Assembly: GCF_003967275.1 (NCBI RefSeq) | Contig: NZ_AP018721.1 | Location: 620,001 to 684,000 of the forward strand | DNA: 64,000 nt | Source of the DNA: Sulfuritortus calidifontis | GTDB taxonomy: Bacteria; Pseudomonadota; Gammaproteobacteria; Burkholderiales; Thiobacillaceae | Direction of reading: 5' to 3' | Shown: positions 9,244 through 18,797 of the stretch, piece after piece | Position numbering within the stretch: position 1 is the stretch's first letter | Layout of the letters: each line of letters opens with the position of its first letter | Program-made: the position numbers and the translations under genes | Notes under the pieces: model-generated | Told to the model about the DNA's origin: nothing | Seen by the model: the letters and a program-made list of their open reading frames with translations, nothing else | Database searches by the model: none

Positions 9244-9943
9244 ACTGCAGTTGTATCTGACGGCGCCCTATCCCTGCAGCTACCTGCCGCAGCGGCAGGC
9301 CCGTTCGCAGGTGGCCACGCCCTACAGCCTGATCGACACCACGGTCTATTCCGAGCTGGTGCGCGCCGGCTTTCGCCGCAGCGGCCTGTTCGTCTACCGG
9401 CCGCGCTGCGATACCTGCCGGGCCTGCGTGCCGGTGCGGGTGCCGGTGGATGCATTCGTGCCCAACCGCAGCCAGCGCCGCTGCAATGCGCGCAACCAGG
9501 ACCTCGTGCTGGAACTCAAGCCCCTGAGCTTCGAGGAGGAGCACTACCGCCTGTATCGCCGCTACCAGCAGTCGCGCCACCCCGGTGGCGGCATGGACGA
9601 GGACGACCGCGAGCAATACCGCAGCTTCCTCCTGAAAAGCCAGGTCGACAGCGCCCTGGCCGAGTTCCGCCTGGACGGCGAGGTGGTCATGGTCGGCCTG
9701 ATCGACCGCCTGCTCGACGGCCTGTCGGCGGTCTACACCTTCTACGAGCCCGCGCTGGTCCGACGCAGTCTGGGCGTCTACGGCGTGCTGGCCGAGATCG
9801 AACTGGCCCGCAAGCTGGGTCTGCCCTATCTCTATCTGGGCTACTGGATCCAGGAGAGCCCGAAGATGGCCTACAAAACCCAATACCGCCCGATCGAAGG
9901 CCTGCTCGACGGTCAGTGGCAACGCTTGCAGGAGGAGAGTTGA
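9212..9943 (+). CDS. bpt: Aspartate/glutamate leucyltransferase Bpt (arginyltransferase-like)
   Basis: A 243-residue member of the R-transferase family that adds Leu to N-terminal Asp or Glu. The N-terminal domain has the cysteine pattern of the family (YPCSYLP, then [14 protein letters not shown]). The C-terminal GNAT-like half has [33 protein letters not shown] and [14 protein letters not shown] motifs. It starts inside the end of aat (32-bp overlap), which supports coupled translation, and its TGA shares a base with the ATG of the next gene. Confidence 0.95.
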   Translation: MTSLRELPIHRLQLYLTAPYPCSYLPQRQARSQVATPYSLIDTTVYSELVRAGFRRSGLFVYRPRCDTCRACVPVRVPVDAFVPNRSQRRCNARNQDLVLELKPLSFEEEHYRLYRRYQQSRHPGGGMDEDDREQYRSFLLKSQVDSALAEFRLDGEVVMVGLIDRLLDGLSAVYTFYEPALVRRSLGVYGVLAEIELARKLGLPYLYLGYWIQESPKMAYKTQYRPIEGLLDGQWQRLQEES

Positions 9944-10497
9944 TGGCCCAGCTGCCGGCCGCCGCCGAACAGATCTTGCGGGTGCACGCCCAGTTCATCC
10001 ACGCCGTGGTCCAGGCCATGGTCAATCCCGCGCTCAAGGCCGAGCTGGACGGCGCCTTGCAGGCGGCCGAGGCCCAGGGCTGGGGTCGCCTGGTCGGCGC
10101 CATCCGCCAGATCGGCCAGGGCAGGCGTGACCGCAGCGTGCTCCTGGGCCTGGACGACGAGGATCGGGTGATCGCCGAGGCCATCCTGGCCGGCATCATC
10201 GACCCGGCAACCTTGCCGCCGCTGGACAGCCAACCCGAGGCCGGCGCCGCCGCGCCGGGCCTGGCCGCCATGATCGAGGCGGCCGCGCGGGGCGATGTCC
10301 AGGCCTTCGCCGCCTTGGCCAACATGGCCGAGCAGATGGTCAAGGCCGGGGGCGACATGGCCCGACTGGGCGGCATCATGCGCCGGCTGATCGACGGCGA
10401 GCGGGATGCCGACCTGCTTACCCGTGGCATGGGCGGCTTAGGTCGCGAGCTGGTTTTGGATATACTCGGCCAATTAGCCAAGCAAAACAAACACTAA
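9943..10497 (+). CDS. Conserved hypothetical alpha-helical protein
   Basis: A 184-residue protein that I do not recognise. It is predicted to be soluble and almost wholly helical, rich in Ala, Gly and Leu, with no transmembrane segment, signal peptide or cysteine. A mid-protein linker (PLDSQPEAGAAAPG, about residues 94-107) splits two helical halves. The start ATG shares one base with the bpt stop (TGATG), so translation is coupled to the N-degron genes. Codon use matches its neighbours, and no antisense frame competes. Function is unknown; the tight coupling is the only clue. Confidence 0.72.
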   Translation: MAQLPAAAEQILRVHAQFIHAVVQAMVNPALKAELDGALQAAEAQGWGRLVGAIRQIGQGRRDRSVLLGLDDEDRVIAEAILAGIIDPATLPPLDSQPEAGAAAPGLAAMIEAAARGDVQAFAALANMAEQMVKAGGDMARLGGIMRRLIDGERDADLLTRGMGGLGRELVLDILGQLAKQNKH

Positions 10498-10536
10498 TGA
10501 GAGAGCGAGACAGTTCCGCCAAAGCCTGGGGGGTTC

Positions 10537-11436
10537 ATGGCTGAAACGAAGGATCTGGTCCGCATCCGGGCCTCCGAGATCGTGGTCGGCCAGCCGCTGC
10601 CCTGGTCGGCCTATGACGCCAACGGCCGCCTGCTGCTGAGCCGCGGCCAGGTGGTGCAGAGCCTGAACCAGGTGCACGGGCTGCTCCAGCGCGGCCTGTT
10701 CCGCGAGGTGTTCGGCCGCGAGCGCGGCCCCGCACCCGAGGTGGTGGCCGACGAGACCCGGGTGAAGGCGGCCGAGCTCACGCCGTTCGAGGATCTCAAG
10801 CTGGCACCGGGCGAGGTGGTGCAGTTGCAGCCGCTGGCGGCCGGGGCCAAGGAAACCTACAAGGTGCGCCTGGTCGGCTACAGCAAGGGCCACAGCATCC
10901 TGATCAGCGTGCCTGAGGCTGGCGGCAAGCTGCTGCCCATCAGCGATGGCCAGATCTTCAATGTGCGCGTGTTCTCCGGCCTGGTCATCGGCAGCTTCAC
11001 CGCCAAGGTGCTCAAGGTGTTGTTCGCGCCATATCCCTATCTGCACCTGTCCTATCCGAACGGCGTGCAGACCATGCGCCTGCGCAAGGCTATGCGGGCG
11101 GCGGTGGAACTGGAGGCCACGGTGTATGACAAGGAGGGCGGCAGCCCGCTCGCCACCGGTCTGATCAACGACATCAGCGTCGGCGGTGCCCGGCTGCTGC
11201 TCGGCAAGGCGGTCGGCGACAAGGAGCGAACCCTGGTCGTCGGCTTCAAGGCCCATGTCGGCGAGATCGAGGAGTCGGTGCAGGTCACCGCGGTGGTGCG
11301 CTCGGTCGTGGCCGACACCGGTCCGGACGGCCAGCCGCGCAACGTCTACGGCCTGCAGTTCGAGAACCTCAATCAGCATCAGCAGCTGTTCCTGATGAAC
11401 CTGGTCTACAAGCTCATTTACAAGGACACCATCTAA
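10537..11436 (+). CDS. PilZ-domain c-di-GMP receptor, YcgR-like flagellar brake protein
   Basis: A 299-residue protein. Residues ~90-175 resemble the N-terminal flagellar-brake (PilZN/YcgR) barrel, and residues ~178-295 are a PilZ domain. The c-di-GMP-binding signature is present: RKAMR (183-187, RxxxR) and NDISVGG (211-217, D/NxSxxG). Such proteins slow or bias flagellar motors or act as other c-di-GMP effectors. A G-rich ribosome-binding stretch lies just before the ATG. It is followed by thyA, whose ATG overlaps its stop region. The first ~85 residues form an extra N-terminal region that I cannot assign. fliI near the window edge shows that the organism is flagellated. Confidence 0.85.
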   Translation: MAETKDLVRIRASEIVVGQPLPWSAYDANGRLLLSRGQVVQSLNQVHGLLQRGLFREVFGRERGPAPEVVADETRVKAAELTPFEDLKLAPGEVVQLQPLAAGAKETYKVRLVGYSKGHSILISVPEAGGKLLPISDGQIFNVRVFSGLVIGSFTAKVLKVLFAPYPYLHLSYPNGVQTMRLRKAMRAAVELEATVYDKEGGSPLATGLINDISVGGARLLLGKAVGDKERTLVVGFKAHVGEIEESVQVTAVVRSVVADTGPDGQPRNVYGLQFENLNQHQQLFLMNLVYKLIYKDTI

Positions 11437-12248
11437 TGCAGCAGTATCACGACCTGTTGCGCCATGTGCTCGCCCATGGCGTCGAGAAATCCGACCGCAC
11501 CGGCACTGGCACCCTTTCCGTGTTCGGCTATCAGATGCGGTTCGATCTGGGCCGGGGTTTCCCCCTGCTCACCACCAAGAAGGTCCACCTCAAGTCCATC
11601 ATTCACGAACTGCTGTGGTTCCTCAAGGGTGACACCAACATCCAGTACCTCAAGGAAAACGGCGTGACCATCTGGGACGAATGGGCCGACGAGCAGGGCA
11701 ACCTCGGTCCGGTCTACGGCTCGCAATGGCGCTCCTGGCCGGCCGCCGACGGTCGCCACATCGACCAGATCAGCCAGGTGGTCGAACAGATCAAGACCAA
11801 CCCCGATTCGCGCCGGCTCATCGTCTCGGCCTGGAACGTGGGCGAGCTAGACAAGATGAAGCTGCCGCCCTGCCACGCCTTCTTTCAGTTCTACGTCGAG
11901 CCCGACCGCGCCGGCGGCCAGGCCCGGCTGTGCTGCCAGCTCTACCAGCGCAGCGCCGACATCTTCCTCGGCGTGCCGTTCAACATCGCCAGCTACGCCC
12001 TGCTGACCATGATGATGGCCCAGGTCTGCAATCTGCGGCCCGGCGATTTCGTCCACACCCTGGGCGATGCCCACATCTACCTCAACCACATGGAACAGGT
12101 GAGCCTGCAGTTGTCGCGCGACTTCCGCCCGCTGCCGACCATGCGCATCAACCCCGAGGTGACCGACATCTTCGGTTTCAAGTATGAGGACTTCACCTTG
12201 GAGAACTACGACCCGCATCCGGGCATCAAGGCGCCGGTCGCGGTGTGA
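11436..12248 (+). CDS. thyA: Thymidylate synthase ThyA
   Basis: A 270-residue enzyme that methylates dUMP to dTMP with methylenetetrahydrofolate. The nucleophilic cysteine is at residue 146 in [12 protein letters not shown]. The folate/dUMP motifs [30 protein letters not shown] and HIYLNH are intact. It is slightly longer than E. coli ThyA (264 aa) because of a few residues near WPAADGRH and EPDRAGGQ. Followed at once by folA, the usual thyA-folA pair, since ThyA generates the dihydrofolate that DHFR recycles. Confidence 0.98.
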   Translation: MQQYHDLLRHVLAHGVEKSDRTGTGTLSVFGYQMRFDLGRGFPLLTTKKVHLKSIIHELLWFLKGDTNIQYLKENGVTIWDEWADEQGNLGPVYGSQWRSWPAADGRHIDQISQVVEQIKTNPDSRRLIVSAWNVGELDKMKLPPCHAFFQFYVEPDRAGGQARLCCQLYQRSADIFLGVPFNIASYALLTMMMAQVCNLRPGDFVHTLGDAHIYLNHMEQVSLQLSRDFRPLPTMRINPEVTDIFGFKYEDFTLENYDPHPGIKAPVAV

Positions 12249-12250
12249 GC

Positions 12251-12733
12251 ATGGCGCGCATCAACGTCATCGCCGCCATGGCGAAGAATCGGGTGATCGG
12301 CATCAACAACACCCTGCCCTGGCACCTGCCGGAAGACCTCAGGCACTTCAAGGCGCTGACCATGGGCCATCACATCATCATGGGGCGCAAGACCTATGAG
12401 TCCATCGGCCGCCCGCTGCCGGGCCGCACCACCGTGATTGTGACCCGCGATCCCGACTACCGGGTCGCGGGCTGCCTCACCGCCCATTCCCTCGACGCCG
12501 CCATCGCCGCCTGCGGCAGCGATGCCGAGGTCTTCTTCGTCGGCGGCGCCGACCTCTACCGCCAGATCCTGCCCCGCGCCGACCGGCTCTATCTCACCGA
12601 GATCCAGGCCGAGTACGAGGGCGATGCCCATTTCCCCGCCTTCGATTTGGCGGCCTGGCAGGAGACGGCGCGCGAGCGGCACGTCAGCGCAGCCGGCCTG
12701 GCCTACCACTTCGTCACCTACGACCGGGCCTGA
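12251..12733 (+). CDS. folA: Dihydrofolate reductase FolA
   Basis: A 160-residue DHFR that reduces dihydrofolate to tetrahydrofolate with NADPH. Motifs: INVIAAMAKNRVIG at the N-terminus, LPWHLPEDLRHFK (active-site Trp/acidic residue), IIMGRKTYESIGRPLPGR and FFVGGADLY. I chose the ATG at 12251; a GTG at 12245, overlapping the thyA stop, would add two residues and cannot be excluded. The stop codon directly abuts the ahpF stop on the other strand (zero gap), so the two units converge with no room for a separate terminator. Confidence 0.96.
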   Translation: MARINVIAAMAKNRVIGINNTLPWHLPEDLRHFKALTMGHHIIMGRKTYESIGRPLPGRTTVIVTRDPDYRVAGCLTAHSLDAAIAACGSDAEVFFVGGADLYRQILPRADRLYLTEIQAEYEGDAHFPAFDLAAWQETARERHVSAAGLAYHFVTYDRA

Positions 12734-14314
12734 TCAGGCGGCCGCGGCCTCCTTGGCCGGCACGGCGGTGCGGATCAGGTGATCGAAGGCCGACAGGCCG
12801 GCCTTGGCCCCCTCGCCCATGGCGATGATGATCTGCTTGTAGGGCACCGTGGTGCAGTCGCCGGCGGCGAACACGCCGGGCACCGAGGTCTGGCCGCGGG
12901 CGTCGACCACGATCTCGCCGAACTTCGACAGTTCGAGCGTGCCCTTGAGCCAATCGGTGTTGGGCAACAGGCCGATCTGGACGAACACGCCTTCCAGAGC
13001 GAGGGTCTGCGACTGGCCGCTGGCCCGGTCGATATAGGTCAGGCCGTTCACTTTGCTGCCATCACCGTTCACCTCGGTGGTCTGGGCGCTCTTGATCACG
13101 CTGACGTTGGGCAGGCTCATGAGCTTGGCCTGCAACACCGCGTCGGCGCGCAGGGCATCGCCGAACTCGAGCAGGGTGACGTGACCAGTGACGCCGGCCA
13201 GGTCGATCGCCGCCTCGACGCCGGAGTTGCCGCCGCCGATCACCGCCACGCGCTTGCCTTTGAACAGGGGGCCGTCGCAGTGCGGGCAGTAGGCCACGCC
13301 ACGGCCGCGGTATTCCTGCTCGCCCGGCACGTTGAGCTCGCGCCAGCGGGCACCGGTGGCGAGGATCACGCTCTTGGCCTTGAGCACCGCGCCATTGGCC
13401 AGACGCACCTCGTGGTAGTTACCTGCCTCGCCGGGGATCAGGGCCTCGGCACGCTGCAGGTTCATGATGTCGACCTCGTATTCCTTGACGTGCTCTTCCA
13501 GGGCGCGGCCGAGCCTGGGGCCGTCGGTGTGGGGCACCGAGATCAGGTTCTCGATCGCCAGGGTGTCCATGACCTGGCCGCCGAAGCGCTCGGCCAACAC
13601 GCCGGTGCGGATGCCTTTGCGCGCCGAGTACACCGCCGCCGCGGCGCCGGCCGGGCCGCCACCCACCACCAGCACGTCGAACGGGGCCTGCTCCGCCAGC
13701 TTCGCGGCCTCGCGGTCGGCCGCGCCGGTGTCGACCTTGGCCAGGATTTCTTCCAGCGCCATGCGGCCGTCGGCGAACGGCTCGCCGTTCAGCCAGACGC
13801 TGGGCACGGCCATGATCTGGCGGGCCTCGACCTCGGCCTGATTGAGGCCGCCGTCGATCATGACGTGCCGGATGTTCGGATTCAGCGCGGCCATGGTGTT
13901 GAGGGCCTGCACCACGTCCGGGCAGTTGTGGCAGGACAGGGAAATGTAGGTCTCGAAGCGGAACTCTCCAGTCAGCGACTTGATCTGCTCGACCTGCGCG
14001 TCGCTGATCTTGGGCGCGTAGCCGCTGGCCTGCAGCAGGGCCAGGATCAGCGAGGTGAATTCATGGCCCATGGGCAGGCCGGCGAAGCCGATGCGGGCGG
14101 TCTCGCCCACCTTGCCGACGGTGAAGGACGGCTTGCGGGCGTCGTGGCCGTTCTCCAGCAGAGATACCTTGCCGGACAGGCTGGCGATGTCCTCCAGCAG
14201 TGTGCGCATCTCGGCCGACTTGGCGCTGTCGTCCAGGCTGGCAACCAGTTCGATCGGCTGCAGGAGTTTTTCGAGGTAGGCCTTCAACTGGGCCTTGATG
14301 TTGGCGTCGAGCAT
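12734..14314 (-). CDS. ahpF: Alkyl hydroperoxide reductase subunit F (AhpF)
   Basis: A 526-residue flavoprotein that moves electrons from NADH to AhpC. The N-terminal ~200 residues are two fused thioredoxin folds with a redox CxxC (SCHNCPDVV). Then comes a thioredoxin-reductase-like part with the FAD-binding [14 protein letters not shown] motif, the CPHCDG redox pair, the NAD-binding [12 protein letters not shown] motif and a C-terminal FAEGD-like FAAGDCT motif. The ATG at 14314 fits the family start ([17 protein letters not shown]) and length. It follows ahpC in the same unit, separated by a long imperfect hairpin. Confidence 0.96.
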   Translation of the reverse strand: MLDANIKAQLKAYLEKLLQPIELVASLDDSAKSAEMRTLLEDIASLSGKVSLLENGHDARKPSFTVGKVGETARIGFAGLPMGHEFTSLILALLQASGYAPKISDAQVEQIKSLTGEFRFETYISLSCHNCPDVVQALNTMAALNPNIRHVMIDGGLNQAEVEARQIMAVPSVWLNGEPFADGRMALEEILAKVDTGAADREAAKLAEQAPFDVLVVGGGPAGAAAAVYSARKGIRTGVLAERFGGQVMDTLAIENLISVPHTDGPRLGRALEEHVKEYEVDIMNLQRAEALIPGEAGNYHEVRLANGAVLKAKSVILATGARWRELNVPGEQEYRGRGVAYCPHCDGPLFKGKRVAVIGGGNSGVEAAIDLAGVTGHVTLLEFGDALRADAVLQAKLMSLPNVSVIKSAQTTEVNGDGSKVNGLTYIDRASGQSQTLALEGVFVQIGLLPNTDWLKGTLELSKFGEIVVDARGQTSVPGVFAAGDCTTVPYKQIIIAMGEGAKAGLSAFDHLIRTAVPAKEAAAA

Positions 14315-14342
14315 GGTGTTCTCCAGCAATCTGTTCGGTTCG

Positions 14343-14395
14343 GATGGCAAGATGAAGGCGCCGGCGCGTGAGCCGAGCGCCTTGGTTTTGCCATC
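14343..14395 (-). other. Long imperfect hairpin between ahpC and ahpF
   Basis: Arms at 14343-14361 and 14377-14395 pair over about 15 of 19 positions with one internal loop. There is no U run. It probably protects the abundant ahpC message or lowers ahpF relative to ahpC; this is inferred from position only. Confidence 0.4.
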
Positions 14396-14433
14396 TGGGG
14401 AATGCGCCCGGGGTGACACGGGCACGGTGAGGC

Positions 14434-15000
14434 TTAGATCTTGCCGACCAGGTCCAGAGACGGCGTCAGCGTGGCTTCGCCTTCCTTCCACTTGGCCGGG
14501 CAGACCTCGTTGGGATGGGCGGCGACGTACTGGGCGGCCTTCAGCTTGCGCAGGGTCTCCTTCACATCGCGGGCGATGGCGTTGTCATGCACTTCCATGG
14601 TCTTGATGATGCCTTCGGGGTTGATGACGAAGGTGCCGCGCAGGGCCAGGCCGGCTTCCGGGATATGCACGCCGAAGGCGTTGGTCAGGGCGTGGGTGGG
14701 ATCGCCGACCAGCGGGAACTTGGCCTTGCCCACGGCCGGGGAGGTCTCGTGCCACACCTTGTGCGAGAAATGGGTGTCGGTGGTGACGACGTACACCTCG
14801 GCGCCAACCTTCTCGAACTCGGCATAGTTGTCGGCGGCGTCCTCGATCTCGGTCGGGCAGTTGAAGGTGAAGGCGGCCGGCATGAAGATCAGGACGGACC
14901 ACTTGCCGTGCAGATCCTTCTCGGTGACCTCGACGAACTTGCCATTGTGGAAAGCCTGGGCCTTGAAGGGCTGAACCTGGGTGTTGATCAAAGACTGCAT
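14434..15000 (-). CDS. ahpC: Alkyl hydroperoxide reductase subunit C (AhpC peroxiredoxin)
   Basis: A 188-residue typical 2-Cys peroxiredoxin that reduces H2O2 and organic peroxides. The peroxidatic Cys48 lies in FNCPTEIED (most AhpC have FVCPTE). The resolving Cys167 lies in NEVCPAKW. The [16 protein letters not shown] strand and the C-terminal [18 protein letters not shown] segment are typical of the AhpC/Prx1 type. An AT-rich upstream region suggests a strong regulated promoter. AhpF follows in the same direction, 119 bp later. Confidence 0.97.
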   Translation of the reverse strand: MQSLINTQVQPFKAQAFHNGKFVEVTEKDLHGKWSVLIFMPAAFTFNCPTEIEDAADNYAEFEKVGAEVYVVTTDTHFSHKVWHETSPAVGKAKFPLVGDPTHALTNAFGVHIPEAGLALRGTFVINPEGIIKTMEVHDNAIARDVKETLRKLKAAQYVAAHPNEVCPAKWKEGEATLTPSLDLVGKI

Positions 15001-15125
15001 TTAAATCTCCTTAAGTTAGTGGGTCGGCTCGTCGTGAAGCGACGGGGCGAATATTAGGGAGATCTAATTGATTTATCTAATGAATAGTTACGATTGTATC
15101 GATTGATAAATTAGATTGGAGGCCG
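15001..15125 (-). promoter_or_regulatory. AT-rich ahpC promoter region, possible OxyR target
   Basis: About 75 bp next to ahpC are far more AT-rich than the surroundings and contain repeated GATA/TATC/CTAT-like tetramers. On the ahpC strand, CTAT, ATAA and AGAT follow one another with 7-base gaps, reminiscent of the OxyR pattern of four tetramers spaced by seven bases, but the match is partial. OxyR control of ahpC is well known elsewhere. I regard the exact site as unproven. Confidence 0.3.
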
Positions 15126-15134
15126 GGCTGCAGA

Positions 15135-15169
15135 AAGCAAAAAAGCGGGACCTGCCCGCTTTTTTGCTT
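15135..15169 (-). terminator. Rho-independent terminator of the cytochrome c gene
   Basis: A perfect 15-bp stem (15135-15149 with 15155-15169) and a 5-base loop. The lower part of the stem is A6/T6, so it reads as GC stem plus U run in both directions. It lies 15 bp after the cytochrome stop and separates it from ahpC. Confidence 0.85.
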
Positions 15170-15184
15170 GGTGTGAAGATCGAC

Positions 15185-15487
15185 TTACAGGCTCATGATC
15201 CACTTGGCCAGGGCGGCGGAGTCGCCAGCGGCCTTGGCCTGCGGCGGCATCGGCACCTTGCCGAACTTGTCCTTGCTGCCCTTGACGATGCTCTCGGCCA
15301 GGATCTTCTCGGCCTCCTTGTTGCCCTTGTACTTGGCGGCGACGTCCTTGAACGAGGGGCCCATCAGCTTCTTGTCGACGCTGTGGCAGTTCATGCACAT
15401 GTTCTTCTTGGCCAGGGCCTCATCGGCGGACACGGGGCCGGCGATGGCGAGACCGGCGGCAACGAGAACGAGGGTCAGGGTCTTCAT
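15185..15487 (-). CDS. Class I cytochrome c551/c552, periplasmic electron carrier
   Basis: A 100-residue precursor. A signal peptide (about residues 1-21, ending VSA) precedes a ~79-residue mature cytochrome of the c551/c8 family. The heme motif is CMNCH (31-35), and Met80 in the VPMPP motif is the distal ligand. Similar cytochromes (NirM) give electrons to cd1 nitrite reductase and cbb3 oxidase. A perfect FNR-type box and a GATAAT -10 element upstream tie it to the respiratory regulon with ccoN, nirS and norC. A strong terminator follows it, so it is monocistronic. I leave the symbol empty because the donor role is inferred. Confidence 0.92.
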   Translation of the reverse strand: MKTLTLVLVAAGLAIAGPVSADEALAKKNMCMNCHSVDKKLMGPSFKDVAAKYKGNKEAEKILAESIVKGSKDKFGKVPMPPQAKAAGDSAALAKWIMSL

Positions 15488-15544
15488 GGATGCTTCCTTT
15501 CGACTGGGTTGTTCGACTGCTACGAGTTAAGGGGCTTCACTGCC

Positions 15545-15585
15545 ATTATCGCTAATGCGATGCATGTGTCCTTGATTTGCATCAA
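15545..15585 (-). promoter_or_regulatory. FNR/ANR-type box and -10 element for the cytochrome c gene
   Basis: A perfect consensus palindrome TTGAT-TTGC-ATCAA lies at 15572-15585. On the minus strand a GATAAT hexamer (plus positions 15545-15550) is centred 31 bp downstream, ideal for a class II FNR-activated promoter. The box starts on the cytochrome strand only 5 bp from the stop of the upstream chemoreceptor gene. Confidence 0.85.
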
Positions 15586-15590
15586 ATCGT

Positions 15591-16772
15591 TTAGTTCAGT
15601 TTGAAGGCCTTGACCGCGTCGTCGAGGTTGTTGGCCTCGTTGGTCAGGCTGCCGGCCATGGCCACGCCCTGCTCGCTGTTCTCCAGGGTCTTGCGGTTGA
15701 GTGCATCGATCTGCCCCAGGTTGTGGAGCACGTTCTGCACGGCCTGGTTTTGCACACCGGTGGCCTGGGCGATCTCCTGCACCATGCTGGCGACCTGGTC
15801 GAAGCTGGCGGTGATCTGCTGCAGGGCGTCGCTGGTGGCGCGGACGGTGCCGACGCCGGATTCGGCCTCCTGCATGCCCTGGCCGATGGCCTCGATCGCC
15901 TGCTGGGTTTCGCTCTGGATGCTCTGGATCATGCCGCTGATCTCGCTGGTCGCCTGGGCGGTCTTCTCGGCCAGCTTGCGTACCTCGTCGGCCACCACGG
16001 CGAAGCCGCGCCCCTGTTCACCGGCGCGGGCAGCCTCGATGGCGGCGTTCAGTGCCAGCAGGTTGGTCTGGTCGGCGATCTCCTTGATCACCGCGACGAT
16101 GGCACCGATTTGTTGCGAGCTTTCGCCCAGCTTGGCCACCCGTTCGGTGGCGCTGCTGACCGAACCGTGGATGCGCTCCATGCCCTGGATGCTCTGCTGG
16201 GCCTTGCTTACGCCCTGGCGGGCGATGTCGCCGGCCTCGTTGGCCTTGTCAGCGGCGTTGGAGGATTTCTCGGTGATCTCGCCGATAGTGCCGGCCAGGT
16301 TTTGCATGGAGTTGCCGATCTCATCCATGCGGGCGGCCTGATCGTCGACGTTGTTATGGATCTCATCGACCTGGGAGCGGATGCTGTTGGTGTCGCGGCG
16401 GACGCGGCTGCTCAGCTCGGAGGTGCGGCCAATCAGGTCGCGCAGCGTGCCGGCCATGTCGTTGAAGCTCTGGATGATGACGCCGATGGTGTCGTTGCTC
16501 TGGATGTTGCAGATGAAGGAGAGATCCTTGTTGGCGATGGCGCTGGCCACTTGGGAGATGCGCTTGAGCTTGGACACCAGCACCAGGTTCATCACGTAGT
16601 AGTTGGCGATGCCGATGAACAGGCCGGCGATGAAGCAGCCGAACACGAACCAGACCAGCATGCCCGGCTTCCACTCGACGAAGAAGTTGGCGTAGAAGGG
16701 AAACATGCCGGCGGCGAAGGCGCCCAGGCCCAGGAAGGAATAGAGAACGCGACGCAGGATGCTGTTTGTCAT
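15591..16772 (-). CDS. Methyl-accepting chemotaxis protein without a periplasmic sensor domain
   Basis: A 393-residue chemoreceptor. Two transmembrane helices (about residues 7-25 and 37-58) are joined by only ~12 residues, so there is no periplasmic ligand domain. A HAMP-like region follows (about 60-115), then a long coiled-coil signalling domain with the conserved hairpin tip [23 protein letters not shown]. Such receptors usually sense through the membrane or cytoplasm (for example energy or redox state); this is an inference here. The promoter has TATAAT directly abutting a perfect FNR-type box, which suggests repression by FNR/ANR. The next gene downstream is an FNR-box cytochrome c gene. 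Confidence 0.92.
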   Translation of the reverse strand: MTNSILRRVLYSFLGLGAFAAGMFPFYANFFVEWKPGMLVWFVFGCFIAGLFIGIANYYVMNLVLVSKLKRISQVASAIANKDLSFICNIQSNDTIGVIIQSFNDMAGTLRDLIGRTSELSSRVRRDTNSIRSQVDEIHNNVDDQAARMDEIGNSMQNLAGTIGEITEKSSNAADKANEAGDIARQGVSKAQQSIQGMERIHGSVSSATERVAKLGESSQQIGAIVAVIKEIADQTNLLALNAAIEAARAGEQGRGFAVVADEVRKLAEKTAQATSEISGMIQSIQSETQQAIEAIGQGMQEAESGVGTVRATSDALQQITASFDQVASMVQEIAQATGVQNQAVQNVLHNLGQIDALNRKTLENSEQGVAMAGSLTNEANNLDDAVKAFKLN

Positions 16773-16787
16773 GGAACACCCGATTTC

Positions 16788-16829
16788 TTGATGTGAATCA
16801 AATTATAGGAATGATAAGCCGCTTGGTAA
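16788..16829 (-). promoter_or_regulatory. Chemoreceptor promoter with FNR-type box at the transcription start
   Basis: On the minus strand TTACCA (plus 16824-16829), 16 bp, then a perfect TATAAT (plus 16802-16807). A perfect palindrome TTGAT-GTGA-ATCAA (16788-16801) directly follows the -10. The box would cover the start site, a position typical of FNR repression rather than activation. The gene's ATG is 15 bp further on. Confidence 0.7.
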
Positions 16830-16879
16830 TTACGTACCTCTTGCTAAGTAATCCGTATGGGTGGCTCTAGGGGGGGGCG

Positions 16880-17686
16880 TCACCATTTCACAACATGGAC
16901 GTTGTTGAGCGAGCGACCGAGGAAGCGCTCGCCGATGGTCTGGAAGCGCAAAGGCACGTCGGTGACATGGAAATGATAGTCGGCCGGCGCGCGCGCGGGG
17001 GTGTGCAGGTTGAGGTCGGTGAGCAGGGCGGCGGTGCGCTCGGCCATGGCCTCGGCCGAGTCGACCAGGGTGGTCTGCGGGCCGGTCACGTCGGCAAGCA
17101 GCGGCTTGAGCAGGGGGTAGTGGGTGCAGCCCAGGACCAGGGTATCGACCCGTTCGGCCAGCACCGGCTTGAGATATTCCTGGGCGGTCAGCCGGGTCAC
17201 CGGGTGGTCGAGCCAGCCCTCTTCGACCAGGGGCACGAACAGGGCGCAGGCCTGGGACACTACCCTGGCGTCCGGCTCCACCTCGTGGATGGCGCGGGCG
17301 TAGGCGTTGCTGTTGATGGTGGTCGGGGTGCCGATGACGCCGATGCGCCGGCTCTGGCTGGCGGCCAGGGCGGCCAGGGCGCCGGCCTCGATCACGTCGA
17401 GCACGGGCACCGGCGACAGGTCGCGCACCACCTGGGCCGAGACCGAGGCCATGGTGTTGCAGGCGATGATCAGGAGCTTGACCTGGCGCTCGAGCAGGAA
17501 CTGGGCGATCTGGGTGGTGTAGTGGGCGATGGTCTCGACCGATTTCACGCCATAGGGCACCCGGGCGGTATCGCCGAAATACTCGATGTGCTCGAACGGC
17601 AGGCGCTCCATCAGGGCGCGCACCACGGTCAGGCCGCCGACGCCGGAATCGAAGACGCCGATGGGATTGTTGGGGTTGATCTGCAT
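16880..17686 (-). CDS. murI: Glutamate racemase MurI
   Basis: A 268-residue enzyme that makes D-glutamate for peptidoglycan. Both catalytic cysteines are visible: IIACNTMAS (about residue 75) and LVLGCTHYPLL (about residue 187). The N-terminal GVFDSGVGGLTVVRAL motif and YFGDTARVPYG are typical. Length is normal. It lies on the minus strand after queG with a 37-bp gap; no functional link to queG is evident. Confidence 0.96.
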   Translation of the reverse strand: MQINPNNPIGVFDSGVGGLTVVRALMERLPFEHIEYFGDTARVPYGVKSVETIAHYTTQIAQFLLERQVKLLIIACNTMASVSAQVVRDLSPVPVLDVIEAGALAALAASQSRRIGVIGTPTTINSNAYARAIHEVEPDARVVSQACALFVPLVEEGWLDHPVTRLTAQEYLKPVLAERVDTLVLGCTHYPLLKPLLADVTGPQTTLVDSAEAMAERTAALLTDLNLHTPARAPADYHFHVTDVPLRFQTIGERFLGRSLNNVHVVKW

Positions 17687-17723
17687 GCTGGGCCGGGCTC
17701 CGCTGGGTTGGCGCTATTGTAAT

Positions 17724-18797
17724 TTACTTTGCGCCAGCGGCCTGCCGTGCGAGCGCCCACTCCACGTGTTCGCGCACTAGCGCCGAGGCATGGTCGCGCC
17801 GTGCGGCCAGGGCGGCCTGGGCAGCCGGCGAGGCCGGGGCATTGCCCAGGGCCACCGCGAGGTTGCGCAGCCAGCGATCAAAGCCGATGCGGCGGATGGG
17901 CGAGCCGGCCAGCCGCGCCTCGAACTCGGTCCCGGACCAAGCGAACAGTTCGATCAGCGTGGCCGTGTCGAGGCCGTTGCGCGGGGCGAAGTCGCTCTCG
18001 CGCGTGGGCTGGGCGAAGCGGTTCCAGGGGCAGGCCAGCAGGCAGTCGTCGCAGCCGTAGATGCGGTTGCCCATGAGCGGCCGCAGCTCGGTCGGGATGC
18101 TGCCGGCCAGTTCGATGGTCAGATAGGAGATGCAGCGCCGGGCATCGACTTCGTAAGGCGCGACGATGGCCCGGGTCGGGCAGATGTCGAGGCAGGCCTG
18201 GCAGCTGCCGCAGTGGTTGGCCTCCGGCGGATCAGGCGCCAATTCGAGGTCGCAGTAGATCTCGCCCAGGAAGAACCAGGAGCCGGCCCGGCGGTCGATC
18301 AGCAGCGTGTGCTTGCCTCGCCAGCCCAGGCTGGCCTGGGCGGCCAGTTCCACCTCCAGCACCGGGGCGCTGTCGGTGAACACCCGGTAGCCGAACGGTC
18401 CCACTTCGGCCTCGATGCGCTCGGCCAGTTTCTGCAGCCGGTTGCGCAGCACCTTGTGGTAGTCGCGGCCCAGCGCGTAGCGCGAGATGTAGGCGCGCTC
18501 GGGCCGGGCGAGAATGGTCTCGGCCGCGTGGCTGGCCGGCAGGTAATCGAGCCGGACGCTGATCACCGAGCGGGTGCCCGGCACCAGTTCCGCCGGCCGG
18601 GCGCGCTTTGTGCCGTGGCGGGCCATATAATCCATGTCGCCGTGATAGCCCTTGGCCAGCCAGTCGAGCAGCCGGGCCTCGGCCGCCGGCTGCTCGATGC
18701 CGGCGAAACCGACCGCGCCAAAGCCCAGCTCGCGGCCCCAGCCGCGAATCGCGGCCTTGAGCGAATCCGATGAATGAGAAGACACGCGATGCCCCAT
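17724..18797 (-). CDS. queG: Epoxyqueuosine reductase QueG
   Basis: A 357-residue cobalamin- and Fe-S-dependent enzyme that reduces epoxyqueuosine to queuosine in tRNA. Two 4Fe-4S motifs are visible: CGSCQACLDICPT and CDDCLLACPWN. The N-terminal half has YHGDMDYM and the TDSAPVLE motif, and the C-terminal RRIGFDRWLRNLAVALGN segment is typical HEAT-like QueG tail. The ATG at 18797 overlaps the divergent tsaE start by 9 bp; an in-frame GTG four codons further in would also fit, so the exact start is uncertain. Confidence 0.94.
   Translation of the reverse strand: MGHRVSSHSSDSLKAAIRGWGRELGFGAVGFAGIEQPAAEARLLDWLAKGYHGDMDYMARHGTKRARPAELVPGTRSVISVRLDYLPASHAAETILARPERAYISRYALGRDYHKVLRNRLQKLAERIEAEVGPFGYRVFTDSAPVLEVELAAQASLGWRGKHTLLIDRRAGSWFFLGEIYCDLELAPDPPEANHCGSCQACLDICPTRAIVAPYEVDARRCISYLTIELAGSIPTELRPLMGNRIYGCDDCLLACPWNRFAQPTRESDFAPRNGLDTATLIELFAWSGTEFEARLAGSPIRRIGFDRWLRNLAVALGNAPASPAAQAALAARRDHASALVREHVEWALARQAAGAK

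Noticed and set aside
12779-14371. Long plus-strand open frame opposite ahpF (about 530 codons)
   Set aside because: It is a GC-rich antisense shadow of a well-conserved gene. Similar long shadows occur opposite dsrL, dsrA, Pat and nirN; their composition (His/Gly/Gln/Asp-rich, low complexity) is not protein-like.
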